NCBI GenBank assembly: GCA_021292105.1
Contig: CM037864.1
Coordinates: forward strand, 9,967,898 to 10,031,897
Source of the DNA: Anadara kagoshimensis
Taxonomy: Eukaryota; Mollusca; Bivalvia; Arcoida; Arcidae
Direction: 5' to 3'
DNA length: 64,000 bases
In this document: one piece after another, positions 61,732 through 64,000 of the stretch
How the letters are laid out: every line of letters begins with the position of its first letter
Numbering within the stretch: the first letter of the stretch is position 1
The notes under the pieces: model-generated
The model's input: the letters and a program-made list of their open reading frames with translations, nothing else
What the model was told of the DNA's origin: nothing
Databases searched by the model: none
Translations under genes and position numbers: made by a program

Positions 61732-61745
61732 CCCATTTCCGATTG
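61732..61745. repeat. SINE target duplication, left
   Basis: CCCATTTCCGATTG, identical to 62106-62119. Confidence 0.88.
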
Positions 61746-62105
61746 AGAGGCCGCGGTGGCCTAATGAATAAGACACCAGTCTACAAATCCAGGGTCTCTC
61801 ACCGCTGTGTGTTCGAGTCCCACTCAGACCACATGTGGGAAAGTGATTTTTCCTTGCCGTTGGCCTTTACTGGTTTACCTGTATCAGTATAATGTGCCTG
61901 GGGAGTGGTACGCTTGTCTGCGGCATACTGACTCTGTGAGCTAGCACGTTAAAGTCGCCATGAGTGGGCCCTAGTACAAAGCAGCCCATAAAACACACTC
62001 GCACTTCACATGCATACACGAACTTGTTCATAGATTAATAAAATTAATAGTTCTCGTCGCGAATAGCTGGAAAATTGCTGATGCGACGTTAACCAAACCA
62101 ACCAA
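61746..62105 (+). mobile_element. tRNA-derived SINE with intact target duplications
   Basis: Head GGCCGCGGTGGCCTAATGA (A box region) and GTTCGAGTCCC (B box). The 3' end GAATAGCTGGAAAATTGCTG then ATGCGACGTTAACCAAACCA is a mollusc-typical tail with an AACC repeat. A perfect 14-base target duplication flanks it, so insertion is relatively recent. Different from the minus-strand SINE family at 5854-6191. Confidence 0.88.
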
Positions 62106-62119
62106 CCCATTTCCGATTG
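62106..62119. repeat. SINE target duplication, right
   Basis: CCCATTTCCGATTG, identical to 61732-61745. Confidence 0.88.
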
Positions 62120-62639
62120 TCCGACACGGTCATTATTTTTGTGCCTTGTTTCAATACATGTTTTATACCCGGATACAAAATTACACGCGTATCGAGGTGT
62201 CAGTATAGTTTTAGGCACTTTTTTGCAGAGCGTAACGGAATACATATTTTTGAGTTGCACATCCGATATTAAGGAATTAAAAAATGTATATAATATTTTA
62301 CCAAGTGCATTATTTCTGAAATGCTATGGTTATTCGCGTAGTAATATGATAAACTAACAGGCCTAAAATGGCAGTGTCTAAAAACTGGAAATTTTGAATA
62401 CATGTACATGAAATTTGAGCTTTCATCGTGGATTTGCAGAAAATTGAATCGGTTGACATTAGGATTTTTTCTATATTATTTGATAAAACTATATTTGCTT
62501 TCTGAACACATGAATTTAAAAAAATCTATCGAGCGGATTTTTGACAACCAAAGCATCAGTATACGGCGCCTTGTTGAAGCGTTTATGTCAAAAGATTCTA
62601 AAGACTGTATACGAGATTTTGGTACAATAATATGAGCCA

Positions 62640-63125
62640 GACAATAAAGCACAGGGTCGTCATTGGATGGGGCCTGGGTCCCCTAGGTCAATGAAGGTTA
62701 AGAAGCATTAGTCTACTGGTAAGGTGATGGCCACAGTATTTTGGGACGCAAAACGTGTTATTGTGTGTGACTTTTAACCAAAGAGAAGTACAATGATAAC
62801 TGGAGTGTACTATATGCAAACTTGCTAGACCACCCGAGAACTGATATCCATGAAACCACCGCAACAGGACAACGCAAGAGTACACAGTTGCAAAGTTACA
62901 ATGAAGGCTGTGGGGCGAAATACCACATTCTGCCTAGCTCGTAGCGACTTCTTTTCCCAAAACCCGAGGACGTCATTTCAGGTCTGACCAAGAAGTCGTG
63001 ACGACAGTTGAGTGTGTCAATGGAAATGACCCTGTCTTTTTCAGTTCTGGGGTGATGGACAAGTGCATAACACTAGAGGGCACTGAATTACATTGAAAAG
63101 AAGAGGTGGATCTAATCTGGAAAAA
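62640..63125 (+). pseudogene. Mariner transposase fossil 2
   Basis: Remnants G-S-P-R-S-M-K-V-K-K, G-K-V-M-A-T-V-F-W-D-A (W-D-A near 62740), I-T-G-V-Y-Y, then Q-D-N-A-R-V-H-S (second catalytic Asp region, about 62865) and A-R-S-D-F-F (about 62940). Stops and shifts interrupt it. It overlaps in content with fossil 1 (both have the P/R-x-T-I-x-x-x-Y-Y segment), so these are two separate insertions, not one split copy. Confidence 0.78.
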
Positions 63126-63867
63126 AGGTTAAGCTGGTTTCTTATTGATTCGCCGTCGTAAATAAAAATTCAAAATAAACACATGACAAAAAATGAAAAA
63201 ATGTGTTATATTGTTAAAACTTTTTATTTATAAATCAGTTTCAAGACGTTTACTCTCGTCACATTTGTGGATCTGTTTTACACCAGATACCTCCTTCCGA
63301 CGACTGTCACATCTTGACCTTTGATATAAATAAGTCATATTTTAGCTGGTCGATTCGATCTAATGACATTAGGTTATAAAATATTTTAAAAGATTTCTCA
63401 AATTGCAATCTTCATTTTCCTGCTCAGTTCCAAACTACAAAGTTTTTTCCCCTTTACTTTCACTAGTTGCATTTGCTATGACACTGTCAAACTTTAACCA
63501 TTTAAGAACGGATTATATTTTGACATTACACATGGGCCTTTGTAATGGTTTGGTAACACTTAGATCTCTCTCAATCTACATATATCGGGGAAATATGTGT
63601 TTAAGATGTGGTCTATGTATGTTTCATCTTCATTCGTCTATAATGCATGATTAATAATTACAGATGTTGAAGATTTTCACTAGATAATTAATTGTTTTGT
63701 TTGTCATTGAAAAAGAAGTATAAATTTCTATACAAATTCATTAAAACATGAAAATCGCACAGCTGGCAAGATATTTGACCTCTCAATTCCCAGTACACCT
63801 ATTTGCTCCTTAATTTCCAATACCCAGTACACGTTTTTGCAATTCCCAGTACACCGCATGTTATCCC

Positions 63868-64000
63868 CAACGTCTCCTGCTCCTTTATATCTCAATACAT
63901 TGAGCTGAAATTTGGTCGACATGTAGTTCTTAACATCCTAGAGGAATTGTACGCTTCAGAATTTTTAATTAAGAAGTAAAAATTGAAATATTGAACAGAA
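63868..64000 (-). repeat. Long inverted repeat, right arm
   Basis: Reverse complement of 60280-60412; it reaches the last base of the window, so the arm may continue beyond. Confidence 0.92.

Larger units (their letters stand above)
60413..63867. other. Spacer between inverted repeat arms
   Basis: Contains two mariner fragments and one SINE, listed separately. The remainder (61380-61730, 62120-62640, 63130-63770) is AT-rich with no recognised signal. Confidence 0.65.

Overview
The window looks like invertebrate nuclear DNA, most probably from a mollusc and perhaps a bivalve. It is AT-rich and has spliced genes with long introns. It carries tRNA-derived SINEs of the V-SINE type, many small inverted-repeat transposons, and the 5' end of a twitchin gene close in sequence to molluscan catch-muscle twitchin. 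Assignment below 'mollusc' is a guess.

Region 1 (1-19365, minus strand) is the start of the twitchin (unc-22-like) gene. Seven coding exons join in perfect phase to give 391 residues from the ATG at 19352: three complete I-set immunoglobulin domains and most of a fourth. Two exons are microexons of 16 and 13 bases. A further 36-base candidate cassette exon lies at 5590-5625. The gene continues off the left edge. Its introns hold SINEs, MITEs, minisatellites and dispersed repeats.

Region 2 (19366-27836) is upstream of the gene and has no recognisable coding sequence. It holds a V-SINE copy with target duplications, small TIR elements, hairpins and short tandem duplications.

Region 3 (27837-48171) is the most striking object: one Foldback-like DNA transposon of about 20.3 kb. 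It is flanked by a perfect 9-base target duplication (GAAATTAAT). Each end has a ~230-base tip followed by an inward array of a 184-base satellite, about 43 near-identical copies on the left and about 19 in inverted orientation on the right. The 8.4 kb between the arrays shows no transposase I can recognise, only AT-rich DNA and a decayed LINE 3' end. The 9-base duplication and tandem-repeat inverted ends resemble the Foldback/NOF (MULE-related) group.

Region 4 (48181-64000) is AT-rich intergenic sequence without a convincing host gene. It contains GA microsatellites, small inverted-repeat elements, a tRNA-derived SINE with 14-base target duplications, two decayed mariner transposase fragments, and a 133-base inverted repeat of about 98% identity whose arms lie 3.4 kb apart and run to the window edge.

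Apart from twitchin, almost every structure I can support is repetitive or mobile DNA.
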